Part shown: in pieces, positions 23,701 through 36,640 of the stretch
How positions within the stretch are numbered: position 1 is the stretch's first letter
Layout: every line of letters begins with the position of its first letter
From: Zhengitettix transpicula
Lineage: Eukaryota; Arthropoda; Insecta; Orthoptera; Tetrigidae
Assembly (NCBI GenBank): GCA_037074705.1
Contig: CM073592.1
Location: 57,649,129 to 57,713,128 of the forward strand
Reading direction: 5' to 3'
DNA: 64,000 nt
Notes under the pieces: generated by a model
Databases searched by the model: none
What the model saw: the letters and a program-made list of their open reading frames with translations, nothing else
What the model was told of the DNA's origin: nothing
Position numbers and translations under genes: made by a program

Positions 23701-26700
23701 CCAAATTAAATCTGGGCAATGATTGTTGAATTTTGAGCGTCCCGATACGGGGTGAGTTGGCGTGTGACACACCGCTCTGATATTTTCCTCTTCTACTTTA
23801 TTAATTTAACTTACTCTTTGCTGTTTCTTTTGCTAACGTATTTATGAATCATTATTAAAATAAAGTCATTCTTCTCCTTTCCTCATATTTTTCTACAACA
23901 TTTAAATTTATTTTCACCTTCTTTGTCATTCTATGCTAAGAACACAGTGAAGTTAATAAATCCTGCTCTTTTGCATTTCAAAGTAAAATATTTTTTTGCC
24001 AAAATACACGACTTTTTAGATTATATGTTTATTTTAATTTCAGATTTATCTTATTTTACACTTCATTCATTAGTTGTCTTCACTTCCTCTTTTATTGTAA
24101 TTTGTGACGTACTTCACTCCATTTGTCTCTCTTTCTTTTGTACCATACGTAATTGCATCCATTTCATTGATCAAGTGTATTCTTCAATAATTTATTGATA
24201 AATGTGATTTTTTTAGTTCCATGAGTCTGTTGATTGGTAAACGAATACTCACTTTCACTTGAATTTACAATAAGGAAGAATTAGAACTTCTAATACATTT
24301 TATGCACTATTCTGTCGTTTAACGGATAGAAAAAAAAATAGCAATATCTGAAGACAATTCAAAGTTTTACTATTTAGTTCAATTTAATGCACGTGAATCA
24401 ATTTTCTTCAACCAATTTGAAATTATATATGCAGTTTATACACATAGTCACTAAATATTTATTCTATTGTCTTTATATTTCTTCTTAATGTTTATACTGG
24501 TAAGAAGCATTTCAAGCTACTTATAAATCAATATTTGTCGATACCTAACCAGAAAAAACTATTATTCCCAAATGTTTTACGTTATTCACTCTTCCTGCAA
24601 ATGAGAGAAAGATTCCGCGACGTCAAACGAAATATTGAAATTTTTATTTTCATAGTTCAATATAATATTATGTGTGCGTAAACACACTCAGATTTCCAGA
24701 CATACTATACTTCACATACTTCTAATAGAACAGCTAATATCTATTTAAAGCCGAAACATGAATGACACATGCGACTCTTGCCCCAGATACTCTAATGCAT
24801 CACTCACGTCCTAATACAATAATTCTTTCCAGTTCTGTTAATAAAAATCATATTCAGTGTATCACAAATAAAGGATTAAATACAGAACACACACACAAAT
24901 TTTAATGTCCTCTGGTTTGTTATTATTTAAAACAAATGAAAAATTCTCATGAACAATGTTAATAGTATGAAGCTTTTGTGAAAGTTCTGATAACATTTAT
25001 TAGATTACTATCAATTTCAAAATACTCGCCTTGTAATTACCTTAATGTTTGTTTTACATACAGTATAAGCCATACCCAACCCACGACTTGTGAGAAGTTT
25101 CAAATAAAGAACGTTGTATTTCCGTTTCTTTTTGAAAGTCTGTATTATATATCACTGCGCGGTTATATAACGTAATGCTGTTATGCACAGGTTTATCGTC
25201 CCTTTACCTGATATAATCAGGATTCACGAGAGAAACAGAAGATTTTGCTTGCAGCGAATTGCCTAAGCAATCTAGAGGGTAGAAAATAAACTCAATATAC
25301 CTGCCGTTGACCGAAGAGTAGGAGGTAATTGATTTTCGGGAACTGTCAGGTACATACGGCGTCCGTAAATCTTTTAAGAAGAAAGAAATATTAAAATATG
25401 AGATTTCATGAGTTAATGAAGCAATGGAAGGTATGCATGGCTGCAGATGTGATATTATACACTAATTTAAACTCACAACTTTTTATGCAGATTGCATAAA
25501 ACTTTGTGAAGTTCTAAACATTTAAAAATATGAGAGAACCACTATTTATGATAGCTTCATACTGGAACAAGAATAAGTATTTTTATATTTGAAATACATT
25601 TAACCCAAATCATTGTTTATTTTAAATGATAAATAAATTATGTTTACTATTTTTTATAGATCATCACAAAACCTTGTATTGTATTTAAACCAACAGAAGA
25701 TTTTTCATGAAATACGTAAATCAAGAATATAATATAACAATTAAAATAATTTATCTTGTACGCATAGATTTTATTGTAATTTTCGGTGATGTTACATGAC
25801 AATACACAAATCATTCATTAATTAAATTGGTTGTTATAAAGTATAACGTAAATAAAAATTCGAAACTTCTTATATGTGTTCATCTTGTTTAATACTATTA
25901 CTGTGGATAATGAGATATAAGTCTCATAATTATCAATTATTTTTAAACGAGAAACGCTGTGCTTGTGTGTGAAATCAGGAAAATATGTATCATTAGATGT
26001 ATTTCTCTTATTTTGTTTTTTTTATGGATTTAGCATTACATACATAAACCCGTAAACATTGAGGTAAAATTGGAAAATAATTTCAAGTACAAATTAGTGT
26101 GATCATAGAAAGCGATAATCTTATGTTCACTTATACTCGTATTTTGTGTAACGTTGCTTTCATGAACTGTTTTTATTCAATGTTTTCGTAAGCCTCAGAT
26201 CCCTTTAGCTAGTAATTACACGGTAATGGTTGCCCACACCTTCTATATTTGTTTAATCGGTATGCTACATGATAAGAAAAAACATCGTTGCGTTTTTTTT
26301 GTACGTAATCATACGCAGAGGGTCGTCGCATCACTTTTAATCATTTCGGTAAGCAGTTGATTATTTTCATTCCAATTAAAAGTATTTTGTTAGTTAGTTC
26401 ATTATTTGACCTAATATTTTAGGTAGCTTACAAATTACAACAACGTTAATTAGTTCCAAATAAGATCATTTACTCCTATATTGCTCTTATACTGCGTTAT
26501 TACCATGAACTATATTATTACGTTTTAAAACTTGATTAATATACTTAGCTAAAATAGGTCACAATTTGAATTTTATGCTACGCAGAATATATCTGATACG
26601 AAAATTACCACTCTTTCATAATTTGTATTATTTGTTTCAGATTGATTCTATACCTGTTATATGACTTATTGCTTTTTTGTTCATTAATAACACTAAATAT

Positions 26701-26809
26701 CGCTTTTCAGCCATGCTCTTCTGCGGGTAACCTTGTAACGGTAGTAAACTGAATCATTCTTGCGAAAATATATGGAATATTATGATATCTGTGTCCCTCT
26801 TTTGCGATA
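20721..26809. other. AT-rich stretch with two GC-richer patches
   Basis: Patches at about 22080-22260 (GAGCTCGCATGCGCGTAACG, then ACGTCCGGCGCC) and about 22890-23160 (GACGCACCGCTTGGAGCGTG, then CAAGTAATTGGGGTGAGCG) stand out. The frames in them are 73 codons or fewer and unrecognised. The remainder shows no gene, RNA or shared repeat. Confidence 0.5.
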
Positions 26810-27190
26810 CAGTGAAATTCAGGAGACAACGAAAGCAGGAGTAAAAGTTGGGACAACTGTCAGCCGTCACACGAAGCGGCATGGCGCATCAATCAAGCGC
26901 CGGACAAGGAAGCCAATTGGCCTGCTTTATAAAATATTCCGCCATCATACAGCGTGATGTATGGTTGCTCATCCATCACACTGGCAGCGTTGATTGCGAG
27001 AAAGCAATGTCCCGCATCGCAAAACATCAGCCGCTGTTCTAATGTGTCCGTTTTGCGGGACTGCATCCTTGTCTCTTAACAATAATCCCTCTCTCTCTCT
27101 CTCATACAGCCCTATCTCTCTCTGTTTATCTGTCTTCTCTGCGTGTAGGAAGGAAAGGAGGGATTTCCACGTTAGCTCCTAATGGCCATT
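26810..27190. other. GC-rich block followed by a CT-rich tract
   Basis: Contains CATGGCGCATCAATCAAGCG, then CGCCGGACAAGG, and short overlapping plus frames (62-65 codons) that resemble no known family. A CT-rich simple tract follows at about 27088-27122. May be a conserved non-coding block. Confidence 0.35.
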
Positions 27191-30100
27191 ATCACATTAT
27201 CAGTAATGGGGAGCAATTTTTCTTTAGGTTCTGAAAGTTTCCTTTGTGGAGCATCAACGCAGAGCATCACAATACTTCTGACCTATTTTAAGAAATAAAG
27301 GAAAACAATTTTTTTTTGGTAATCATTGGATTCAAAAATAAACTCTCCCCACATTTCGTATATCCTACCACGTAATTCGTAAAATTAGTATAATCTAAAT
27401 TGTGAACATGTAATAAGTTTTTAATGTATTACTAAATCATTAATATTATATATATATTAATAAAATTACTTTTGGAGAGAAAATACGTTCAGTATATATT
27501 ATATTCAGAGAACTGAATTTATAACTCAATGGGTTACACTACTGAATCTCTCTTTTTCTGCAATATCTAACATTAATGTAAATAAAATTCCTTAAACAGT
27601 ATACAAAGTTCTTTCGTGATTCTCGCTGAGAATTATCCAAAAAGGGTGAAATAAATTAACGTCACTTCAATATTGCTACATTACTATATGGAAAATACGA
27701 AAAGAAATTTTTAGACAATAATATTAGCAGTACAATAATATTCTCATGTAAATTATTAATGAGTACACGGATATCGTAGTGAAGAATTGCAAATAGGCTG
27801 ACGTCTGTACACAACGTATATACAAAACAGGTACTCAATTCATAAATACTGATATTGTACATTCCTAACGATTATTTAATTGAATTGTATTAATTATTTA
27901 ACTACAGCTCCTTTCATAGTCCCTAGAGTACACGAAATATTGCAATTAATATTACTGTTAAGTAGAATTAATCTCTGATTTTTTGTGTCTATAAATAAAA
28001 ACAGATTACATCTGTAACTTTTTATCAAAGCTTCTGAAATTGCGTACATTCATATAAATTGGAAATATTCACGAAATTTATTCCATAAAAATAAATTATG
28101 AATAAAAACAATCGGGAAATATAGTAGGGGTTGAGGGGGATTCACAGTATCATCTAGCGGTTCTTCTTATTTCTCGGTTCTTAGAGAACTGTTAGACACC
28201 GATAGAAATATTTCCAACGACAATTTGAAACAGTCACGAAATAGGTACTCGTATAACATGCGTATTCGTCTATTTCTGTGGCCATTTTAGACAATTTTGA
28301 TTGAAGAACGCAAACTCCTCATTAGGAATTCACGTTAAAATTTGTCTAAATAAGTCACAGATAAAAAAGTAAAAACAATAGTCAACAAAGTTACTTAATA
28401 AACCCAATAATCTACATTACAAGTCACCACTTCAATTTGTACATTAGAGTGTTTCTTATTACTTTTTAAATTGAAGATAACTTTACTATTGTGACTTCAA
28501 ATACGCTAATTCTGAAATATTGTCTAGATTTATTGACAATATTATAGTTATTATTAACATAAAGAGCAGAAATTATAGTCTAAACTGTTCTCATTAAATA
28601 CAATTTTTTATACAATGACATTAATCACGCGTGACCATAAAAAGAGTTATTTGGAATAAGTATAGGCATAAAAATAATATCCCGTAATATTATAATTAAA
28701 ATTAATAAATTATACTGTTGAGATAGAAAGTTCAGTATGAATTTATATTTTAGCGAAAAATTTCTCCTAGGCAAATGGTATTCTGAAAATGATTATTGCA
28801 AAATATTATCTTTCCAGATAAGACAAATCAATAACTAGTATTTTTTAGCGAATAAATTTTAATACCTTCACTTCGACGTTCCAGAAGTTTACCGAATTGT
28901 CGAACGGGTAATTATTTTCAACAAAAACTCTGACTCATAGTTTGATCATAATTTTTTTGTTTGGTTTTTAAATTCGTATTTAACGTGATCAGAATCTGTA
29001 GATCGCTTGGGGCGGAGGCAGAGCGACATTGCTGTTCACTCAAAGGCAAAGTTACTTTGCTGTTGATGTGGAATTCCAAAACATGGCAACATTCCACAAA
29101 GCCTTAAGTGGGTTTATATTAGAAGCGGTATTAGAGACAAGGTCTCTCTAGTGCGATCAGGCGTGGTTGTTTAACTTTGTTCCGTTAACTCACCGATAAT
29201 CGAAAGTGATTAAAGATACTCACAGAAATATATTCCAAAATGTTAGATTAGAGGTATTGAAATATTTTTCGTTTTTTCTCTATTTGTTTTTAAATAAGCG
29301 TGTGTCATTAAAGTGTGATTAGAATATGATCTATTTTAAATACTCACACTTCCTACATTGTGATTCTCTTATTCATGATTACGAGTAATATCCAAATAAA
29401 TCATCGGAATAGAGTTTTAAACAATTTTATGGATGAAATGAAATTTAAATGGAAATTAACAGACATTATATAGAATGGAGTAGTTATGAAGATCATCGCT
29501 GTATTTGAAATGAATATAAATAGTGTTACGTTTACTTGAGTGAACCCACTATCGCATTACATAAAATTGAAGTCACGGGTTTCTTCTGAGCCTCAAAAAT
29601 TGTCAAATAAAATTATAATTTACGGGGAAAGTTATTACAACTGTTTGTCACAGAGAATGTAAATAGTATTTATCACAAATAAATACTTTTCCGGTAACAA
29701 TTAATAAGACTGAATGCAAGACATTAATTTGATCATGAATACTTAGAGTTTTACGTCAGTAATTAACAAATGAAAATATTGAATCGTTAAATGGAGTAAA
29801 TAAATGTTAATTATTTATTTTTATATGATAGCCAGTGTCGTGTGAACACACATTTTGACACACACAATATTTCCAAATCATGGTTAATATCAAACTAGGT
29901 AAAGAATTCTCTCCTTTTCGCAAGAAAATAAATTTCACCAAAAATATAATGATCACGGATGACTATCATCAATTGGTGCGTTTGAGGTTACCTCATCGGT
30001 AAGATCAGACCCTGAAAACGAAAATTAACAATTAACAGAACACGTAAGATGACGTCATATTTCCCATAGTACACAAGTAAATATTTCAACATAGGAAAAG

Positions 30101-30249
30101 AAAAAATGCTTTTCAAACCAATGTCTATTGAAACTAAATTAAGGATCTTCATTGAAGCCTTGAACTAAGGCCGAGAATAAATAGTAAATTGTAGGTTAAT
30201 CTGTATTTATATCTATACAATTTTTGGGGAAGTATCGAACCTGAGGGAG
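27191..30249. other. AT-rich stretch with one hairpin
   Basis: No gene seen. A perfect 8-bp stem (TGTGGAAT at 29067-29074, ATTCCACA at 29091-29098, 16-nt loop) lies in a slightly GC-richer patch at about 28995-29165. Confidence 0.55.
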
Positions 30250-30345
30250 AATCGACTCGAATAGTTCAGATGGAAAAGAGCACCTCATATCTACGAGAAG
30301 TCCCGGATTTAAATCCCGTTGCGGTAGAGATTTTTCCACCCTGAA
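30250..30345 (+). mobile_element. tRNA-derived SINE head or tRNA pseudogene
   Basis: TAGTTCAGATGGAAAAGAGC (30262-30281) resembles the A box and D arm of a tRNA (TAGCTCAGATGGTAGAGC). TCCCGGATTTAAATCCCG (30301-30318) resembles the T arm and B box. Spacing between them is tRNA-like, but the anticodon stem does not pair well, so it is not a working tRNA. The GAGATTTTTCC that follows is common after tRNA heads in arthropod SINEs. The right-hand boundary is not seen. Confidence 0.62.
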
Positions 30346-32516
30346 CCTGAACACTTTTATATGTTTCTAAAAATCACAAAAGCTGAGTAAGCACATACTT
30401 AACCTGTTACAGAACAATTTAAACAGTCAATGCTGCATTAAGAAGTAGAGCCGACAAGTAAATTGTTGTATTTGGAAATTAATAATTTATTTTTGTATGT
30501 TATGTACACTTACAGAAATGCTATTGTTTGGGGTTAATCCTGACTAATGATTAATACACAAATGTGAAGAACGATCTGAAAATATGAAACTAACAAATTA
30601 TTTATATTCCGTGGTATATAATTGACAGCTAAATAAATAAAAATTATTTCTTATTCTTAAATTCAGCCTTGGGGCACTCCTTATATAGTAAACGCACTCT
30701 AGCATGGTCTTTGACGTTTATCAATACTTGAAGTCACAAAAAGAAGAAAACAATAATGCACTTAATAAAACTTTCTATTTCATAATTTTCAACATAACAA
30801 ATAATATATTCGATCATGTAGATACTTTTTCTTTAAATTCTGTAATATTAAACCGTTTGGCTCCGTAGTTTTTCATGTATAATTAACTAAATACACAAGA
30901 CCAAAATCCCAGTCAAAAATTCATTTCCTAATGAATTACTAATTGTAATAAGTTTTAAATAATATTTCAGGGAATACATTCTATGTATTTATTTGTGCTT
31001 ACATCAGATATGGTTATTAGGCAAAAAGTCTTTAACTACAGAAATCTGTCATATTTTGTGTGCTCATTTTTTGTCGCTGACCTTGATGTGAATATCCAAT
31101 GGTTTTGATGTATTTGGCCATTTTCCGACGCGTGTCCCTCATTTTCCATTACACAGAGGTGGAAAACTGCTCATCACATTCCGACACGGCAGACAGACCA
31201 AAAACAAACATAAACTGTGTCCGTACAAATACGAGCAGCAGGACAGTCGCGATATGAACACGCTTGTCTTTACCTGAAGCTACGTCTTATAGCTCTTAAT
31301 TATTTGTTATAAATTTTAAGATTTATGTATTTATCAATTTCCTGCGGCAATATTTCACTTTCAATTTACGAAATTTTAAAACATAATTTGAGTTGTCTGT
31401 CATTAAAATACATTTAGCTAATTTTCGTCGGATATCTCATCATCCAAACATATTGAAATATAATTACATTTTAATTAAAATCGCATTAATAAAATATTTT
31501 CCTAGCGGAAGGAATTTACCTCTCGTATATAACATGAAATATGACTCTCCTTCATATTATTTTGGAATTACTCGAATTATTAAATCGCCTCCAATATTTC
31601 GTTTCAAGCGCTGCACCAATTAAGAACTGGAACTGATTTAATGTTACGTAACAATCAATTAATTAAAATAATTCTTCATCGCAACTATTTTTTTGAATCA
31701 AGCCTTTTTTAATCAAGCATTTGTTATTCCTGGACAAATCTATACAACAGTATTCCTGGGCGAAATAAAAACTTTAACAATTCAAAATTTATTTATAATT
31801 GTTTCAAATCTTTGTTAATTAATTGAGCATATTACTCGTTGAAAGAGTTAGTAGATTGGAAGGACAGATTAAATCTTCTTTAATAAAATAGTTTGCTGGT
31901 ATCATATTGAGATCTGCTATTATTTTACGATTTTTATCTTGTAGAATTTAACTGCAAACTTATTTTCTTTTTCATGTTCGACGGAAATCAAAGTAATATC
32001 TGTAAACTCCGCCTAATAAAAATTGAATATTAATATAATTATCATTTCTTTAATTACTGGTATATTAATATCTTTAACGTTGTGTTTAACTTATATATGT
32101 ATTTTATTGTAAAATACAATGTTTGTTTTTTTAAACTTCGTAATTGTAATAACTTATTATTTTCTTGTAATCTTATATTATGTCGCATCCCAATGGAATG
32201 AATAATAAATCTAAATCTTGAGAAGGCAAGGATTAACAATAAAAGTCAATAGTGACTCTGCCGGTAGATTGGTTGATATACCACATAAAATAATATACGA
32301 TCCAACACAAGCTCTCAGTCTCGGTAATAGGAGATCTATTCTTAATCCGTAATTTTACGTATATATGTTCGTACTCAATTGTAACTTTAAAGGATTAATT
32401 TGAGGACGATTTGAGTTTAAATAACTTGTTCGTTGATTCGGCTGGGTCTAGACTATTCTCGACAATTATTACGTACCCCGGATTCCAGTTCAGAGTTTTG
32501 AGTATGTTATTTCGGC
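30346..32516. other. AT-rich non-coding stretch
   Basis: No gene, RNA or shared repeat could be supported. Confidence 0.6.
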
Positions 32517-32555
32517 CCTCACTATCTCAGGAATATATGTTATTTTAATCGAGTT

Positions 32556-32593
<38 letters not shown>

Positions 32594-32633
32594 AACTCTA
32601 TTAAAACCACATAATTTTTACTAAGATAGGAAA
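32517..32633. mobile_element. Short hairpin element with a TA core
   Basis: Inverted arms surround a TA microsatellite (32558-32592). GTTATTTTAATCGAGTTTGA on the left matches TCAAACTCTATTAAAACCAC on the right. Outward, CTATCTCAGG matches CTAAGATAG. The pairing runs about 40 bp per arm with mismatches. It is probably a small MITE whose loop has expanded. No other copy was found in the window. Confidence 0.72.
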
Positions 32634-34004
32634 ATCCTCGTGTATAAGAGTTTGAATAAATTAGACGAGACAACGGATTCCGTCAAACCTATTTTAATAT
32701 CAATTTAATATGAATAATAATAGTCGCAATGATAAAAATAATATAGAGGTATGGGGAATGGAAGTAGAGAGGCCAGCCTGCTATAACTATTATAAATTGT
32801 TAACAAAACAAGAATTATGTTAGTAATAAATGTCAAATAATGATTAGTGGAAAATACGTGCCTCGGAATACTAATGATTACTTTTCCCATTTATAATATC
32901 ATAGAGCCTATTCTGCAATTAATATTTGTTTATTATAAGTTTATTATAAGTGAATATATATATAGGGCTGGATTAAATAATTTCAGATGGCTTATTTCAA
33001 CTTTAAATATGGGTTTTCTATTTGAGCATACGTAATATATGTTCACTAATACCTTTTGTACTGGATTTACTGAACATTCGTATAAAATATTGACTTGTGT
33101 ATTGTAATATTTTATTAGTTTTATCTTAACTGAAAGTAATTCTCATTTCCTACCCACGTGAAGTAACAATCCAAATCTCTAAAAATATACAAGTGAAGAA
33201 ACTGTTCGTTTCGTGTTACGACTCCATGAAATTGCAGCCATAACTAAGCGGCGAAGAATAGCTGCCAAGAGTTGCTTTAACTACGGTAATCCTTGATAGA
33301 TGTTATTACATTTCAACAGTGACCCAGGAAGTACGTGGTAGATTAGTCTGTAATGAAATTCCTCTACCAATATATTCTAAGAAGAAAATCTATGTTACAT
33401 CTAAATGAAAGTAAAGATAAATAAAAGAAATGTGTTAATGCAGAGACACTGAATTATCAAACAACGATGACGTCGAAAAATGTATGTAATATCAAGACAA
33501 AATTCGTATCTATTTCAAATACCTCTGAGATGATAAATAATTATCAGGGGTATATAATTCAACAACTATACCATCAGGTAAAGCTGTACTTTTACGATGC
33601 AGTGAAAGTGAAAAATGTTGTGTTTAAAATTATTAAAACAAAAAATATTAAGGATGTACTTATTTTCATCACATCTAACGAACGGCATAACGACTAAGCA
33701 TTAGCGACACCGTTGAATAAACAAAGTCAGACAAAATTCTAGTCATTAAATAAATAATGGGGAACAAATTACACCGTTTTAGGCTAAAATGTTTTAAACT
33801 ATTGAAGTATATGACCAACAATACAATATTCAAATAAATTTCCATTACACCGTAGTAGTAAATAATTTTTAAATAATTAGCATAAAAAGAATTGTTACTC
33901 CTTGAAATGATATGTAGGTTTTATATTGTTATTATTCGTAATGTGAATCGTTAGTGTTTGCAAATGGTAGTTGTTGGAGATACTTAGCCTTAATTCGGAG
34001 GCAT
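32634..34004. other. AT-rich non-coding stretch
   Basis: No gene, RNA or shared repeat could be supported. Confidence 0.6.
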
Positions 34005-34165
34005 TACAGAACTAGTTGGTGCTATTCTGGGCGGCCAGTGTCTTGCTGGCATAGTGCACATGGTTTAACGTGCATTATTAAACGCTTCCTGTGAGAGACC
34101 CGGACCCTGCCACAGGCGCTGCATGGCGGAGACACTTGTGGCGTTAACAAATATCTAGTTTCCAA
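34005..34165. other. GC-rich block
   Basis: About 160 bp of GC-rich text (GGTGCTATTCTGGGCGGCCA, then TTTAACGTGCATTATTAAACGC, given here only as key pieces) in an AT-rich region. It has no long open frame and no copy elsewhere in the window, so a conserved non-coding element is possible. Confidence 0.35.
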
Positions 34166-34471
34166 AATCAGATATGCCTTCGAGCACTTTCCGTGGTAGA
34201 TTTATGTGAAAATTAATTACTCTTATCGTTTGTGAAAATCTGTCACAATTATATTTTATGTTCACTTTAAAAGCAAATAAATACAAAGGTACAGAGTAAA
34301 TTTTTTAATATTTAATATAATATGACAATTATCAAATAATAAATAAACAGGAAAACTGTCAATTTGTCAGAAAAAATGTGTATTAATCAACCGAAACAAA
34401 AACATTACAATATGTCATTTAGTTCACAATGTTTGGATTTTATAATATAGAGTTTGGAATATATATCTCTC

Positions 34472-34472
<1 letters not shown>

Positions 34473-34503
<31 letters not shown>

Positions 34504-34533
34504 CTTATCTATCTATATATCTATCTATCTATC
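34473..34533. repeat. CTAT tetranucleotide microsatellite
   Basis: CTAT units, lightly interrupted. The open frame over it, rich in the repeating residues L, S, I and Y, is an artefact of the repeat. Confidence 0.95.
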
Positions 34534-34740
34534 TGTATATGTATCAAAAATTTGGTGTCATGAAATACGTCCCATTACGGCTGTAACCGAAATGTATATA
34601 TATTCATACTGTACTTTTCCTGATGATGTCACAAAATTGTGGTTGGGACGTTGTATTATAATGGGCTTTCATTTTTTATCATTGGCTCTGATGCTACGAT
34701 GAAGTACTCATTAGCGGTTCTTCAATTTGTCAATTTAATT

Positions 34741-34936
34741 CTTTTAAAAATGAAAAAATTTACGTCTGATTGAAAGTAATTAATGAGAAAGATAGCCAAT
34801 TCAGACCAAAAAAAAAGTGATAATATAAATACAAGTTTTTTGAGTTTTGTCAACTGACAAGTGCAGTTGTGTCTCTCTAAGCTCTTCTTCGCACCAGAGA
34901 AAAGGGACAAGGATACCAGAAACGTTGTGTGGTATT
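34741..34936. mobile_element. Foldback element, copy B (left arm shortened, right end lost)
   Basis: Starts with CTTTTAAAAATGAAAAAATT, ACGTCTGATTG and GAAAGATAGCCAATTCAGAC, which is the inverse of the outer right end of copies A and C. After AATATAAATAC it jumps straight to the element centre (GTCAACTGACAAGTGCAGTT). The left CTGACGA segment is therefore deleted. The right arm is kept to GAAACGTTGTGTGGTATTC and then stops. Confidence 0.82.
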
Positions 34937-35309
34937 CTTCCGAAATTATGTGCTTTGATGCTTAAACTTGATAAATATTTCTTATCGGGTTTGAAGATAT
35001 TGTGTAACATCCCAAACTGCCACCATGTAACATTCCACCACTGTGAACATGTAACATTCCAGCAGTTGGAAATAGGAAGTCCAGATAGATCGTTCACCAA
35101 CCGAGCTATACCTCCGTTAGCTCACCTGGCTACCTATCTAGAGGATAAAGGAAGAATTAAGAACAGGAAATAGGCAAGTCGGTAACGTGAGGGTTCGGGT
35201 TCAACTAATTGAACCTAGGCGTAGTGGTTGGTGTTTCGCTTCACTTCAGACAAATAAGAGATGATGAAGAATACAGAGATTTAATAGTTAGAAATAAAAT
35301 AAAGTAAGA
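34937..35309. other. Non-coding stretch with a short tandem repeat
   Basis: Contains three diverged units of 23-24 bp starting at 35001, 35024 and 35048 (the last two share CATGTAACATTCCA). A box-B-like GGGTTCGGGTTCAA at 35188-35201 was judged too weak for a SINE call. No gene seen. Confidence 0.5.
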
Positions 35310-35580
35310 CAAACTGGCGGATAACACCAGGAGCCACCGACCCGTCTGGAGGTTGGATCACGACTGTCGTTCCCAAGAAGCTCTGAACAATTCGAAGACT
35401 CCTTTCCCCCTCCCTGATGATTTTAAGTCTCCAATGAGAACTCTTACAGAGAGAATGATTTCTGCTGCCGTGTGCATGTCTGCATAAGGCACTTAAAATG
35501 TTGACTTCATTAGACGCAGCGTTTTCACAGCTGCCTAGGCGGAAGGGGTGAAGATTTATGTTGTTGTGCGTATCGTTACT
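35310..35580. other. GC-richer block
   Basis: Higher GC than the flanks (CACCAGGAGCCACCGACCCG, CCTCCCTGATG, GCTGCCTAGGCGGAAGGGG). The minus frame 35281-35583 is open for 100 codons but resembles nothing known and has no supporting feature. Confidence 0.3.
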
Positions 35581-36239
35581 CACTATATCTAAAGTGATGT
35601 CTTTAACTGCATCAGCGTTCTTGCAGGTCCGCTATGCTGAAGAGACGTTATGATAAGAGGGCACGTGTAGACTATTATACTACAATTGAATTGGATATAT
35701 GAATTCGAAAATAAGATAAAATTTTCACTAAGAATATTCTGTTTAAATATAAAAATTTTCAACAAACGTTTCAGAAAAACTATAGCAATTATTATTTCGG
35801 TGCTTCTGCATGCACTTAATATTAAATAAGTCAAAACACATTTCTCTTCGGTTTTCATTACCATTATCTTAACATACAACGGTCAGAGAAAAATATGATT
35901 AATTATGTGATATTGGAAACGCTCATCTGAACAACCCGTATTCAATGATAGTAGATGCGCAGATTCATAAACACAACAAAAGAAATTAGTTCATATTTTT
36001 ATATTTTGGTCACGTCAAGTTGAGTTAAATATCGAATTAAACTACAACAGTCGATTGAATCCCTAAAAATTGATGTGGTGTTAGTCTTGTCGGTTAAGTT
36101 CTCTAAATATGTCAAAATTGTTGATAAATAGCAGTCATTTATTCTGAATACCAAGACAGCGTTTTTTAAAAAAATAATAAAAGAGCCTAAAAGTAAAGAA
36201 AAGTTTCTAATTAAAAGACAATAATTTTTCCCTGATATT
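35581..36239. other. AT-rich non-coding stretch
   Basis: Nothing recognisable beyond short chance frames. Confidence 0.6.
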
Positions 36240-36640
36240 CATTAGCTTAATGAGGGCCACTGTAGCTACGGCAGTACTTGTCTTAAAAGTAGTAAGTATG
36301 GGGGGTTTTCTGTGGCGCATGAGGTCAAGCGAAACGCATAATTACCGACTGTCGGGAAGTACGAGCTAATGGTTGCGGTTCTCCCGGGAACTGCATGTGG
36401 GGCGGGGTGATCTAGTGTCCCTATACGTCATTCAGGGTGCAGTAAGTTTCTATTAACTCAGGGTCCCGCGGGACTCGCCGCGGTGGAGAGCCAAGCAATT
36501 TATACGTGCTAGAAGCTCGATCGCTTCCTATTGATTGCTGGACTATCGGCACCGGCGATTGTATATTCCGATCAGGGTAGGTCATCGATAATAGCCCTAG
36601 GTTGATAAATTGTCCTTCACAATTACGGCCTTCAGTGCTC
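36240..36640. other. GC-rich block
   Basis: About 400 bp of GC-rich, apparently unique sequence (GGGTCCCGCGGGACTCGCCG, GGCACCGGCGATTG, GCAATTTATACG). No open frame of note, and no copy elsewhere in the window. A candidate conserved non-coding or regulatory block. Confidence 0.4.

Noticed and set aside
34454..34702. 82-codon plus frame with a repeating L-S-I-Y pattern
   Set aside because: The pattern is the direct translation of the CTAT microsatellite.
35110..35220. Possible tRNA-like segment (TAGCTCACCTGG and GGGTTCGGGTTCAA)
   Set aside because: Distance between the two boxes is far too long for a tRNA head and no cloverleaf pairing was found.
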